DNA of 7,575 nucleotides from Planctomycetaceae bacterium (GTDB taxonomy: Bacteria; Planctomycetota; Planctomycetia; Planctomycetales; Planctomycetaceae), in the NCBI GenBank assembly GCA_020426065.1, contig JAGQQT010000189.1, positions 1-7,575 on the forward strand, read 5' to 3'. The position numbers and the translations under genes were made by a program. The first letter of the stretch is position 1; each line of letters opens with the position of its first letter. The notes below the pieces were generated by a model. The model was not told the DNA's origin. It searched no databases and was given only the letters and a program-made list of their open reading frames with translations. Shown in pieces: positions 1 through 5,059 of this stretch.

Positions 1-1179
1 AACGCTGTCCGGGTTGCGACGCAGGATGGCAGCTGCCACGAGGGCGGCAACATCCACGCACCGCATCTTCGACGTCCCTCCTCGACCACGGCATCCCGTG
101 ATCGGGGATTGCATCGATCCGGAAACGTCCAGACCAATCACGACTGGTGCTGGCAACTCCGGCACGTTTCCACAGGCGATCTCGGCGGCCTTGTGCAGGC
201 TCGCCCTGATCTCATGCGGAATCTCATCCGAGACGTTCAGGTACGCAGCAAAGTACTGGTATGGGAACTGTCGCGACCGCCGGATTTCATTTTCATCAGC
301 CAGTCGCGCAGCCACATAACCTGCCATTGCCGAGTCCTGAAAAACACCGTGACGCTGGAGTGTATTCAGATTCATCCGCAGCGCCTGCGGTCCCATCGAC
401 TTGGCGATGGCCGTCCACACCTGCGGTCCCCTTGCCGTATCGGCCAAGAGATCCCAGCGGGCATGCAGTGCCGGACGATCCTCTCTGCCTTCCAGCAACG
501 CAACCTGCCGCTCGGCTGTTTCCGCAGAGCGGAACTCGATCAGCAGGCGGACCTGTTCTGGCAGATCGATCTCGGTTGCCGGCGCCCACTTGGACTGCTC
601 CTTATCTGTCAGCCAGCCGAACAGGGCACGCCGGTTATTGTCCTTCGGTGTCGGCCGAGCCATCCGCAGGATGTCCCGCAGGGACGGATCGTGACCGATT
701 GAGGCAGACAACAACTTCTCCGGCGAAGCGGAGTTCAACCATCGCTGAAACGCCCGCTGCAGTGAGCTGGACAAGGACTTCTTGCCGAACTGACCGGAAC
801 GGATCATCTGGAACAGTGTCCGCAACACGCGTCCGTTGTCGATCACGCGATCGAAAACCTGATGGAACAGGATCGGATCACGCGCAGCCAGCGTCGCAGT
901 CAGCGCAGTCGGCATATCCTTCAGGCACGCCCGCTCACGCGAGTAGACAGCCAGCCGAGCCAGGTAGTCGTTGTCGTCCACCAGGTCAATCAGGGTCTTC
1001 AGCGTGTTGAGCTGTGTTTCGGCACTTGCGTAGAACGTCCCATTGAAACAGCCGGTTGCGGCCAACTGGGCCAGCGCATGCTTTGGGTCCAGTGAATAAG
1101 CCGGTCCGCCCGCTTCATTGCGAACAGTCGTCCGTGGCAGGATGGACTTGATACTTGAAAACAGTGTCTTGTTGGCCAT
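1..1179 (-). CDS. rsr: TROVE-domain Ro60/Rsr RNA-binding protein, C-terminus cut by window edge
   Basis: The minus frame is open for 393 codons from the ATG at 1179 to the window edge, with no stop. The product begins [20 protein letters not shown]. It carries TROVE-type segments, including [12 protein letters not shown] near residues 86-97 and [11 protein letters not shown] near residues 305-315. These are followed by a von Willebrand factor A domain that opens with a complete MIDAS motif DVSGSM at residues 351-356. This order (HEAT-like TROVE ring, then vWA) is that of Ro60 and bacterial Rsr. Family members are about 500-550 residues, so roughly the last quarter is outside the window. Ro60/Rsr proteins are cytoplasmic rings that bind Y RNAs on the outer surface and misfolded or partly degraded RNA ends, often with exoribonucleases such as PNPase. 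The start is fixed by AGGAGG five bases upstream. The gene sits directly downstream of an array of Y RNA-like genes on the same strand, which supports the assignment. Confidence 0.95.
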   Translation of the reverse strand, partial: MANKTLFSSIKSILPRTTVRNEAGGPAYSLDPKHALAQLAATGCFNGTFYASAETQLNTLKTLIDLVDDNDYLARLAVYSRERACLKDMPTALTATLAARDPILFHQVFDRVIDNGRVLRTLFQMIRSGQFGKKSLSSSLQRAFQRWLNSASPEKLLSASIGHDPSLRDILRMARPTPKDNNRRALFGWLTDKEQSKWAPATEIDLPEQVRLLIEFRSAETAERQVALLEGREDRPALHARWDLLADTARGPQVWTAIAKSMGPQALRMNLNTLQRHGVFQDSAMAGYVAARLADENEIRRSRQFPYQYFAAYLNVSDEIPHEIRASLHKAAEIACGNVPELPAPVVIGLDVSGSMQSPITGCRGRGGTSKMRCVDVAALVAAAILRRNPDSV

Positions 1180-1184
1180 ATCAG

Positions 1185-1190
1185 CCTCCT
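1185..1190 (-). promoter_or_regulatory. Shine-Dalgarno site of rsr, abutting a T-run and Y RNA A
   Basis: The minus strand reads AGGAGG with five bases to the rsr ATG at 1179. It lies one base after a run of six T (1197-1192), which itself follows the closing stem of Y RNA A (3' end near 1199). The 3' end of the RNA gene and the ribosome site are thus only about 8 bases apart, so the RNA and the rsr leader may be the same transcript. Confidence 0.85.
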
Positions 1191-1191
1191 C

Positions 1192-1198
1192 AAAAAAT
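1192..1198 (-). terminator. Possible terminator or 3'-end signal of Y RNA A before rsr
   Basis: On the minus strand the 8-bp closing stem of Y RNA A (GGCTCGAC with GTCGAGCC) is followed by A and then six T. This resembles an intrinsic terminator or a U-tail that defines the RNA 3' end. Since rsr starts 13 bases further on, some read-through or a separate promoter would be needed for rsr expression. The termination role is inferred. Confidence 0.45.
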
Positions 1199-1333
1199 GG
1201 CTCGACGAAGGGGTGGCGAGAGAACAGACCTTGCGGTCTTCCGACGCTCTGTCCAATTGAGCTACTGCTTTCGCAGGCGGGACTTGAACCCGCAACCTTC
1301 GGATTACATGGACTCCCATCCGGCAGTCGAGCC
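1199..1333 (-). ncRNA. Y RNA-like unit A with permuted class I (Arg-like) tRNA domain
   Basis: The ends pair through 8 bp (1326-1333 with 1199-1206). Reading the minus strand after the 5' handle (CGACTGCCGG, GGAGTCCATG) the order is: half anticodon stem TCCGA (1303-1299), AGGTT variable bases, T arm GCGGG-TTCAAGT-CCCGC (1293-1277), acceptor stem CTGC closed by a GAAA tetraloop and GCAG (1276-1265), TA as positions 8-9, D arm GCTC-AATTGGACA-GAGC (1262-1246), and the other half of the anticodon stem TCGGA (1244-1240). This is a tRNA circularly permuted so that its ends lie in the anticodon loop and its acceptor end is sealed. The D-arm, anticodon-stem and T-arm sequences look like a bacterial tRNA-Arg. 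A GCAA-capped hairpin (1238-1227) follows, then CCCCTTCGTCGAG. It cannot be a functional tRNA, because it has no anticodon loop and no CCA end. It matches the known design of bacterial Y RNAs (YrlA), whose effector module mimics tRNA. Confidence 0.9.
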
Positions 1334-1472
1334 GATCACGCTGGACTGAGGCAGCAACTCCGCTGCGGTCAGTCCCCCTTTCAAATTCCGTTCTTCAGTG
1401 ATGCAACGAGACTGCTCTCACGCAAAATCGAAACGGCCTGGTCTCCTGAACCCGCATTCGATTCTGCGATAA
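1334..1472. other. Structured spacer between Y RNA units A and B, no gene seen
   Basis: This is the only long gap in the array. It has a strong hairpin at 1343-1375, GGACTGA with TCAGTCC (7 bp) plus GCAGC with GCTGC (5 bp) around a six-base loop. A second stem pairs AATCGAA near 1427 with TTCGATT near 1463. No Y-type handle motif, no coding frame with a ribosome site and no clear promoter is visible. It could hold a promoter or leader for unit A and rsr, or a decayed unit. Confidence 0.4.
1343..1375. repeat. Strong imperfect hairpin in the A-B spacer
   Basis: GGACTGA (1343-1349) pairs with TCAGTCC (1369-1375) and GCAGC (1351-1355) with GCTGC (1362-1366), with a small internal bulge and a six-base loop. 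There is no T-run on either side, so it is not an obvious intrinsic terminator. It may be a processing or folding element of the precursor RNA. Confidence 0.6.
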
Positions 1473-1630
1473 AGAGTCCGACGAAGGGATGATCAGAGAA
1501 CGCCTTTGACAAGGCTTCTGGCGCGTCTGCCGCTCCGCCACAGTGTGTGACCACACTGGTGGGATTCGAACCCACGCGTTCCTGCGAACACCAGATCCAT
1601 GGACTCCAATCGGTCAGTCGGAATAACTCT
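1473..1630 (-). ncRNA. Y RNA-like unit B with permuted class II (Leu-like) tRNA domain
   Basis: The closing stem pairs TCCGAC (RNA 5' side, 1622-1617) with GTCGGA (1482-1477), with AGAG/CTCT outside it. The handle motifs are CCGACTGACCG, TGGAGTCCATG and CCCTTCGTCGG. The insert reads: anticodon-stem half TCTGG (1595-1591), long variable arm GTTC-GCAG-GAAC (1589-1578), T arm GTGGG-TTCGAAT-CCCAC (1575-1559), a full 7-bp acceptor stem CAGTGTG/CACACTG sealed by GTCA (1558-1541), TG as positions 8-9, a D arm with the GGCGGAGCGGCAGACGC pattern typical of tRNA-Leu, and the second anticodon-stem half CCAGA (1521-1517). A small hairpin GCCTT-GTCA-AAGGC follows (1515-1502). The long variable arm makes this a class II tRNA mimic, unlike unit A. 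The anticodon loop is opened and the acceptor end sealed, so it is not a tRNA gene. Confidence 0.9.
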
Positions 1631-1641
1631 CATTTCTTAAA

Positions 1642-1810
1642 ACGGATCAACGAAGTGTTGGCCAGAGCATTACGTTGCTCTACCTCTGAGCTACAGCGCG
1701 TTATTGTGCGATCACAAGTTTCCCGTGAAACAACCAAATAGCGCTGATGGGACTCGAACCCACGACCTACGGCGTATGAAGCATGGACTCCAAACCGGCA
1801 GTTGATCCGT
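1642..1810 (-). ncRNA. Y RNA-like unit C with permuted tRNA domain and extended acceptor top
   Basis: The closing stem is 10 perfect base pairs (1801-1810 with 1642-1651), followed by TTTTAAG. The handle is shared: CAACTGCCGG, TTTGGAGTCCATG and ACTTCGTTG. The insert has a T arm GTGGG-TTCGAGT-CCCAT (1763-1747), acceptor stem CAGCGC/GCGCTG (1746-1741 with 1699-1694), TA as positions 8-9 and a D arm GCTC-AGAGGTA-GAGC (1691-1677). TACG/CGTA can pair as a short anticodon stem. Instead of a tight loop, the acceptor top carries 41 bases with two adjacent 5-bp hairpins: GTTTC/GAAAC (1731-1718) and TTGTG/CACAA (1717-1704). The acceptor end is therefore a three-way junction. The core resembles elongator tRNAs of class I. 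Confidence 0.88.
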
Positions 1811-1819
1811 GTTTCCATT

Positions 1820-1933
1820 ACGGCGACGAAGGGTGCTTAGAAGTTGGCTCCCGATTGAGCCCGTCCCGCTGATTTCTGTTGTAATCGGGACGACGAGAAT
1901 CGAACTCGTGGATTCCAAACTGGCAGTCGACGC
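1820..1933 (-). ncRNA. Y RNA-like unit D, reduced tRNA mimic without anticodon stem
   Basis: The handle is CGACTGCCAG, TTTGGAATCCACG on the 5' side and CCCTTCGTCG on the 3' side, with CGAC/GTCG closing and GCG/CGT beyond a mismatch. The insert keeps a T arm ACGAG-TTCGATT-CTCGT (1909-1893), a 7-bp acceptor stem CGTCCCG/CGGGACG (1892-1886 with 1868-1862) with a 17-base loop, and a D-like hairpin GGCTC-AATCGG-GAGCC (1861-1846). The usual bases 8-9 and an evident anticodon stem are missing, so this unit mimics only the elbow and acceptor half. It sits 9 bases after unit C and 12 bases from unit E. Confidence 0.85.
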
Positions 1934-1945
1934 AAATATCAAAAC

Positions 1946-2148
1946 TGCAATCCAACGAAGTCTTTGTTGAGACGCCGTCCTTACCGGGCTGTGTTGTGAC
2001 ACAGGTTTCACCTTTGAGGGGAACTCCCGGCAGTGGACACGCGGCTTTGTCTGCGTGAGACTCAGACCGCTTGACTAGTCGGTCGCCCGACATCGCTACC
2101 TTAGGGCCGTCATAGTTACGGGTAGTCCCAACGGGCAGTTGGATCGCA
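1946..2148 (-). ncRNA. Y RNA-like unit E carrying a 23S rRNA helix 69-71 mimic
   Basis: The closing stem pairs ATCCAAC with GTTGGAT (2144-2138 and 1956-1950), with a mismatch and TGC/GCA outside. The handle is CCAACTGCCCG, TTGGGACTACC and GACTTCGTTGG. There is no T or D arm. The insert starts with a hairpin CCGT-AACTATG-ACGG (2121-2107) followed by CCCTAAGGTAGCGA (2106-2093). Over these 29 bases it differs at two positions from 23S rRNA helix 69 and the strand after it, as I recall the E. coli sequence. Next comes GTCGG-GCGA-CCGAC (2091-2078), the helix 71 stem with its natural loop replaced by a GNRA tetraloop. Near the 3' end AGCCCGGTAAGGACGGCG (about 1991-1974) resembles the 23S strand that normally lies just before helix 69, and it pairs CCCGG with CCGGG. 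The domain thus looks permuted, with its ends opened between helices 68 and 69. Remaining hairpins include CTGTGT-CACA-ACACAG. Confidence 0.85.
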
Positions 2149-2187
2149 AATTCATTTGCATTTGTGAATCATTCAGTCGTTGAACAA
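2149..2187 (-). promoter_or_regulatory. AT-rich gap between units F and E, possible weak promoter
   Basis: This is the only clearly AT-rich gap inside the array. On the minus strand it starts TTGTTC and reaches AAATGCAAATGAATT just before unit E. A weak sigma70-like -35 (TTGTTC) can be proposed, but there is no good -10 at standard spacing. The call is tentative; the gap may simply be a spacer of a processed precursor. Confidence 0.2.
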
Positions 2188-2273
2188 GACCTCGACGAAG
2201 GTTTGTCAGGACATCGTGCCGTGAGGCACATCAGGTAATGGTGTTGATGTAGTCCAGACAGTCAGTCGAGGTC
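2188..2273 (-). ncRNA. Y RNA-like unit F, short unit without tRNA domain
   Basis: The closing stem is 9 perfect base pairs (2265-2273 with 2188-2196). The handle motifs are CTCGACTGACTG, CTGGACTACATC and ACCTTCGTCGAG, matching units A-E. The insert is only about 40 bases and can form GTGCC-TCAC-GGCAC (2229-2216) plus either CATCA/TGATG (2249-2229) or an enclosing ACATC/GATGT. No T loop, D arm or rRNA motif is seen. It is the first unit in the transcription direction and the shortest at 86 bases, similar in size to small Y RNAs. Confidence 0.75.
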
Positions 2274-2434
2274 AGTAACGAGACCCCTGAGCGGGAAAAT
2301 GGTTCGCGAAAGAGTTCATCGGGCGAGGAAGGAATCGGAAATGGTCGCCATTCAGCCTTCACGTTTTTCATTTTTTCGTCCGAGATTGCGCCTGGAAAAG
2401 CACAGCTCCCACTTCGTCATCAAACCGCAATTCT
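2274..2434. other. Intergenic region between the RraA-like gene and the RNA array
   Basis: No gene was found here. It separates the end of the RraA-like gene from unit F on the same strand, so it should hold the RNA array promoter if the array is transcribed on its own. A GTTACT sequence sits about 6-12 bases before unit F on the minus strand, but no convincing -35 accompanies it. No terminator hairpin with a T-run is visible after the RraA-like gene. Confidence 0.5.
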
Positions 2435-3100
2435 CTAAAGTACACCAAAGGTTTCGAATGCTGTGGTGGCTTTCATGCCGGAGCGGATGGCGTCGCGGAC
2501 TTTGTTTTCGTCGTGGACCTTTTTCCAGGCTCGTTGCAGAGCTTCCTCTTCCACATCCTGCGGGACAACGACGATCCCATCGATGTCGGCAATCACAAGA
2601 TCGCCCGGAGAGAAGCTGACACCCCCGATGTCCACAGGGATGTTGCAGTCAATGACCCGTTGACGGTCTTTGCTGTCGTAAGGGGACGTTCCCAGGGCGA
2701 GGACCGGGAAGTCGAGTTCACGGATTTTGAGAATATCCCGAACCCCGCCATCGGTAATTGCTCCCACGCAGCCACCATTCATGACCGCGGTTGTGAGCAG
2801 TTCTCCCCAGATGGCGGACCGCAGTGAGCCACCGGTCGCAGCGATGAAGACCTCATCCGGCTGGCAACTGTCGACGGCCTGCAATTCCAGTTCATACGGC
2901 TGGGGATCGGTATGAAACATGTCGGCCCATAACGTGGTGCGGCAACGACCCACGAGCATTTTGCTGGAAGTCCATTGTCGCAGCTGAATCCGGGGAGACT
3001 GATTGATCAGACCCAGGCTGTCGAGGGCATCGCAGACGACGGCGGAATACAAATGCTCGCGGATTTGCTGAAGCGAAATGTGTTGTGGTGCTGCTGACAT
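2435..3100 (-). CDS. RraA-like family aldolase/decarboxylase
   Basis: The 221-residue product belongs to the RraA / HMG aldolase fold. Its active-site block WGELLTTAVMNGG and TDGGVRD (residues 98-122) gives the family spacing E-x20-R-D (E100, R121, D122). A second conserved block, GDLVIADIDGIVVVP, lies at 166-180. Family enzymes use a divalent metal for retro-aldol cleavage of 4-hydroxy-4-methyl-2-oxoglutarate-type acids or for oxaloacetate decarboxylation. Others (E. coli RraA, about 160 residues) inhibit RNase E and lack enzyme activity. The intact E/R/D set and the extra length favour an enzyme over an RNase regulator. The gene is divergent from an M81 family gene and lies upstream of the Y RNA array. 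The start at 3100 has only a weak ribosome site (GGAAAC). Confidence 0.9.
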   Translation of the reverse strand: MSAAPQHISLQQIREHLYSAVVCDALDSLGLINQSPRIQLRQWTSSKMLVGRCRTTLWADMFHTDPQPYELELQAVDSCQPDEVFIAATGGSLRSAIWGELLTTAVMNGGCVGAITDGGVRDILKIRELDFPVLALGTSPYDSKDRQRVIDCNIPVDIGGVSFSPGDLVIADIDGIVVVPQDVEEEALQRAWKKVHDENKVRDAIRSGMKATTAFETFGVL

Positions 3101-3216
3101 GGATGGTTTCCGTTAATGTATCCTGGAACAGTTTCAACAAACATGATCAATGGTGTAGCAGTGGTTGAACAAAGCGAACCCTGACCAACCAGTAAAAACC
3201 TGAGTCTCAAAACTTC

Positions 3217-3260
3217 TTCACCCACCCTCCGGGAGGGTCGGAGCAGCCGGGGAGGGAGTT
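3217..3260. repeat. Palindromic GGGAGGGT-type intergenic repeat
   Basis: ACCCTCC (3224-3230) is followed at once by GGGAGGGT (3231-3238), a near-perfect palindrome, and then by a related GCCGGGGAGGGAG. Palindromes of this ACCCTCCGGGAGGGT type recur between genes in planctomycete genomes, as I recall. Only one copy is present here, so the repeat status rests on that recollection. Confidence 0.5.
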
Positions 3261-3425
3261 GATGAAGGATTCTAACTTTCAATGATAATCCAAAGTCGTT
3301 TGACCCGTAGCCGCAGACGCAGGTTTTCCAATTCACGTTATGCCTGAAAAAACACCTGCGCCTTGAGAACAACCTCAGGTTGAGCCTGATCAATTACAGC
3401 GTAGCGAACATATCGGAACCAGCAC

Positions 3426-3430
3426 AGGGA
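3426..3430 (+). promoter_or_regulatory. Ribosome binding site deciding the M81 gene start
   Basis: AGGGA lies six bases before the ATG at 3437. The upstream in-frame ATG at 3380 has no such site and would add 19 residues that do not fit the family, so 3437 is preferred. Confidence 0.7.
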
Positions 3431-3436
3431 ACCACA

Positions 3437-4918
3437 ATGCGAATTGGCCTGATCGCACTTCTGCATGAGTCCAACACGTTTTCGTTTCAGCGGACGACTC
3501 TGGAATCGTTTCGCCAGAATCTGTTGCTGACCGGGGAGCCGATTCGATCAGCGCTGGGGCAGGCCCATCATGAAGTGGGTGGTTTTTTCGCGGGTCTGGA
3601 TGCAGCGGGAGTGGAGGCGGTTCCTCTGTTTGCCGCTCGGGCACTCCCTTCCGGAACCATCCTGGCCGACGACTACGCTCAACTCCTGGAGAGGATGCTC
3701 AATACGGTCAGGCAGGCGGGAGCACTGGATGGAATTCTCGTCGCTCCGCATGGTGCAACCGTCAGTGAGCAATTCCCGGATGCCGATGGCCACTGGCTGG
3801 CCGAGTTGCGTCGGGAAGTGGGGCCTGCTTTGCCAATCATCGGCACACTTGATGCCCATGCAAACCTCTCTCCGCTCATGGTGGATTCGTGCAATGCGCT
3901 GGTAGTCTATCGGACAAATCCCCACCTCGATCAGCGAGCGAGAGGAATGGAGGCCGCCCGGTTAATGGTGCAGACGGTCCGTGGGGAAATCTCACCCGAG
4001 ATGGCAGCGGCCTTTCCGTCACTGGCCATCAGCATCGACCGGCAATGCACCGAAGAGCCGCATCTCAGTCCACTCTATCAGGCTGCTGATGAACAGTTGC
4101 AGGACAGTCGAATCCTCTCGAACAGTATTCTGCTGGGCTTCCCTTATGCGGACGTTGCAGAGATGGGTTCCGCCGTGATTGTGATTGCAGATGGAGACAA
4201 GGCGTTCGCACAGGAGAAGGCCAATCAGCTGGCGGAAATGATGTGGTCGATGCGACATGACTTGGACGGAAAGTTCACCTCTGTTGAAGAGGCTTTGGAG
4301 GAATGCGTTCATTCATCCGAACGGATCTGTCTGCTGGATATGGGTGATAATGTCGGAGGAGGATCAGCGGCGGATGGAACGGAACTGATTGCAGCCATCC
4401 ATCAACGCAGACTGGGGCCAGCCTTTGGCTGCATTTATGATCCGGCCGCAGTCCAGGCGTGTGAAGCGGCAGGACCGGGTAAGAAGCTCCAATTGAAAAT
4501 CGGCGGCAAGACCGATTCGCTCCATGGAGAGCCATTGGATGTTGAAGTGGTGGTTGAATTGCTGTGTGACGGGAAGTTTACGGAACCGCAGCCCCGGCAC
4601 GGAGGGATCACAGAATTTGATCAGGGACGCACGGCCATCTGTAGAACAGACACAGGCCTGACGCTCATGCTGACTTCACAACGGATGGTACCGTTCAGTA
4701 TGCAGCAGCTCTACGGCTGTGGAGTTGATCCTCATCAGTTCCGAATCCTCGTCGCGAAAGGAGTCAATGCGCCAATCGCCGCTTATCGGGAGGTCTGCGA
4801 TCGATTCATCCGTGTGAATACAATCGGCTCCACCTGTGCGGACATGTCTCGACTTTATTACGAGCACCGCCGTCGGCCACTGTTTCCTTTGGAGCAGGAA
4901 GCGGAGTATTCAATCTAA
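3437..4918 (+). CDS. M81 family metallopeptidase, MlrC-like
   Basis: The 493-residue product starts MRIGLIALLHESNTF, the typical beginning of the MlrC (microcystinase C) family. The zinc site is visible as LDAHANLS (138-145) and NPHLD (161-165). It gives ligands D139, H141 and H163, with the D-x-H-x21-H spacing of MlrC. VAPHGA (102-107) and the C-terminal domain signature DMGDNVGGGSAADG (301-314) are also present. Length is normal for the family. MlrC cleaves linearised microcystin, but most homologues occur in catabolic clusters with unknown amide substrates, so a function in peptide or modified amino acid breakdown is an inference. No signal peptide is seen, so it is probably cytoplasmic. 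It is divergent from the RraA-like gene and convergent with the enolase superfamily gene. Confidence 0.93.
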   Translation: MRIGLIALLHESNTFSFQRTTLESFRQNLLLTGEPIRSALGQAHHEVGGFFAGLDAAGVEAVPLFAARALPSGTILADDYAQLLERMLNTVRQAGALDGILVAPHGATVSEQFPDADGHWLAELRREVGPALPIIGTLDAHANLSPLMVDSCNALVVYRTNPHLDQRARGMEAARLMVQTVRGEISPEMAAAFPSLAISIDRQCTEEPHLSPLYQAADEQLQDSRILSNSILLGFPYADVAEMGSAVIVIADGDKAFAQEKANQLAEMMWSMRHDLDGKFTSVEEALEECVHSSERICLLDMGDNVGGGSAADGTELIAAIHQRRLGPAFGCIYDPAAVQACEAAGPGKKLQLKIGGKTDSLHGEPLDVEVVVELLCDGKFTEPQPRHGGITEFDQGRTAICRTDTGLTLMLTSQRMVPFSMQQLYGCGVDPHQFRILVAKGVNAPIAAYREVCDRFIRVNTIGSTCADMSRLYYEHRRRPLFPLEQEAEYSI

Positions 4919-5059
4919 AGCAATTCGCTGCAGAGTTGTGGCAGGGTCAGAAGCGAAGCGTATGGCCCTGATCCAATGGCAACCATAATTAAGATGGATC
5001 TATTCGCAGAACGATTTTTCAGGGCCATTCATTTCATTACTGAACCTGCCACACCCGGT
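4919..5059. terminator. Convergent gene end with 10-bp inverted repeat
   Basis: ATGGCCCTGA (4962-4971) and TCAGGGCCAT (5019-5028) form a perfect 10-bp inverted repeat separated by 47 bases, between the two converging genes. It could fold on either strand as a bidirectional stop structure. The long loop and lack of a following T-run make this uncertain. Confidence 0.4.

Larger units (their letters stand above)
3101..3436. other. Divergent intergenic region between RraA-like and M81 genes
   Basis: This region must hold the promoters for both divergent genes, but I see no strong -35/-10 pair for either. It contains the palindromic repeat near 3217-3260. Open frames crossing it in other phases lack ribosome sites and family features. 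Confidence 0.5.

Noticed and set aside
109..1095. Plus-strand open frames over the rsr region
   Set aside because: They are shadows of the minus-strand TROVE gene, which has clear motifs, a continuous frame and a strong ribosome site.
1199..1933. Canonical tRNA genes suggested by T-loop and D-arm sequences
   Set aside because: The T arm precedes the D arm, the acceptor ends are joined by a loop, there is no anticodon loop and no CCA end. The sequences only make sense as permuted mimics inside a Y-type handle.
1118..2093. Several open frames on both strands across the RNA array (for example 1118-1492 plus, 1712-2093 minus)
   Set aside because: They cross the paired stems and repeated handles, start without ribosome sites and show no family features. 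Their apparent similarity to annotated short proteins such as '[12 protein letters not shown]' comes from mistranslated tRNA-like DNA.
2093..2121. Real 23S rRNA gene fragment or homing endonuclease target remnant
   Set aside because: The match is limited to a helix-defined block, its neighbouring helix is re-capped with a tetraloop and it is enclosed by the same handle as the other five units. This points to a designed mimic; a captured rRNA piece as its origin remains possible.
1199..2273. CRISPR array
   Set aside because: The repeated motifs are split into two parts that pair with each other, the units vary from 86 to 203 bases and the inserts are structured tRNA or rRNA mimics. No cas genes are present.
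3380..3436. Longer N-terminus for the M81 protein from the ATG at 3380
   Set aside because: There is no ribosome site, the extra residues do not resemble the family, and MRIGLIALLHESNTF at 3437 is the normal start with AGGGA upstream.
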